DNA of 64,000 bases from Rutidosis leptorrhynchoides (lineage: Eukaryota; Streptophyta; Magnoliopsida; Asterales; Asteraceae), in assembly GCF_046630445.1 (NCBI RefSeq), contig NC_092340.1, forward strand, positions 15,850,001 to 15,914,000, written 5' to 3'. The notes beneath the pieces are model-generated. The model saw only the letters and a list, made by a program, of their open reading frames with translations. It searched no databases and was not told the DNA's origin. How positions within the stretch are numbered: position 1 is the stretch's first letter; each line of letters begins with the position of its first letter. This document shows positions 63,907-64,000 of this stretch, one piece after another. The position numbers and the translations under genes were made by a program.

Positions 63907-64000
63907 GCAACTACAACAATCATCCCAACAACAATAAAAACCGCAACAACAACAACAACAATCAGAAGCAGCTATGCCAAAGGTGTGAAAAGTATCACTC
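63024..64000 (+). pseudogene. Ty3/gypsy gag of element B (partial, with in-frame stop)
   Basis: Start ATG 63024 (MAPTTRHTVNMNEEEFRTF). A retrotransposon gag domain follows (FDGTEGPIGLKRWTEKVESV, ALTWWNTYLEQVGQ, WSAFKHLMNKKYRPRTEVNK, FVKGLPERIQ). TAG at 63627-63629 breaks the frame after 201 residues, but the same frame stays open to the window end (PASIQQACRMAHKLVNQF...), through an Asn-rich run coded by an (AAC)n tract (about 63858-63905) and into the start of a zinc knuckle (LCQRCEKYHS). One substitution could account for the stop. Protease and pol would follow beyond 64000. Confidence 0.85.

Noticed and set aside
63669-63923. Val-rich minus-strand frame
   Set aside because: Reverse reading of the (AAC)n Asn-coding run of gag.

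Overview
This is a plant nuclear DNA window, almost certainly from an asterid-type eudicot with a large, retrotransposon-rich genome (Asteraceae is my impression, not something I can show). It is AT-rich and full of (TA)n and (ATT)n microsatellites. It holds one ordinary intact plant gene, a three-exon group III WRKY factor (WRKY55-like, minus strand, 31832-33988). Nearly everything else is transposable-element DNA inserted in layers.

Left part (1-25251). A Helitron 3' end, a compound microsatellite and a 133-bp tandem array come first. Then comes reverse element E (3' LTR 2385-6163, internal DNA to about 8035), a decayed copia fragment (8036-9215) and an orphan minus-strand ORF (9361-9801). 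From 11162 to 25246 lies a nested structure. A reverse solo LTR of family B, still flanked by the 5-bp duplication GATAG, is split by a young non-autonomous LTR element A (5' LTR 12640-17042, internal DNA to 20221, truncated 3' LTR to 23443). The same solo LTR also received a SINE at 12099-12253, whose empty site survives in a second LTR-B at 60115-60129. Elements A and E share an antisense two-helix mini-ORF behind a TATA box.

Middle part (25252-40293). This contains a TRIM-like remnant, a Ty1/copia element (26924-about 31520) with a 57-bp inverted repeat at its 5' boundary and a palindrome-rich 3' LTR, the WRKY gene, a LINE-like 3' end, a complete SINE (35499-35786), a Stowaway-like MITE (35832-36085), and Helitron and hAT-like termini set beside long (TA)n tracts.

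Right part (40294-64000). The base layer is a SIRE/Maximus-like Ty1/copia element: LTR 40294-41248, gag-pol, then a roughly 4.2-kb env-like region. Its RNase H is split by solo LTR-C (45666-48350, duplication CTACT). Its env-like region is cut at 53597 by a reverse Ty3/gypsy chromovirus D. D's reverse transcriptase is in turn cut at 57613 by element B, which runs off the window.

Element B carries two extra sense ORFs between its primer-binding site and gag: a 199-residue acidic protein and an intact 227-residue F-box protein. That layout, the conserved antisense mini-ORF of A and E, and an LTR hairpin with a compensatory base-pair change across five LTR copies are the most unusual observations. 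All pol genes seen here are broken.
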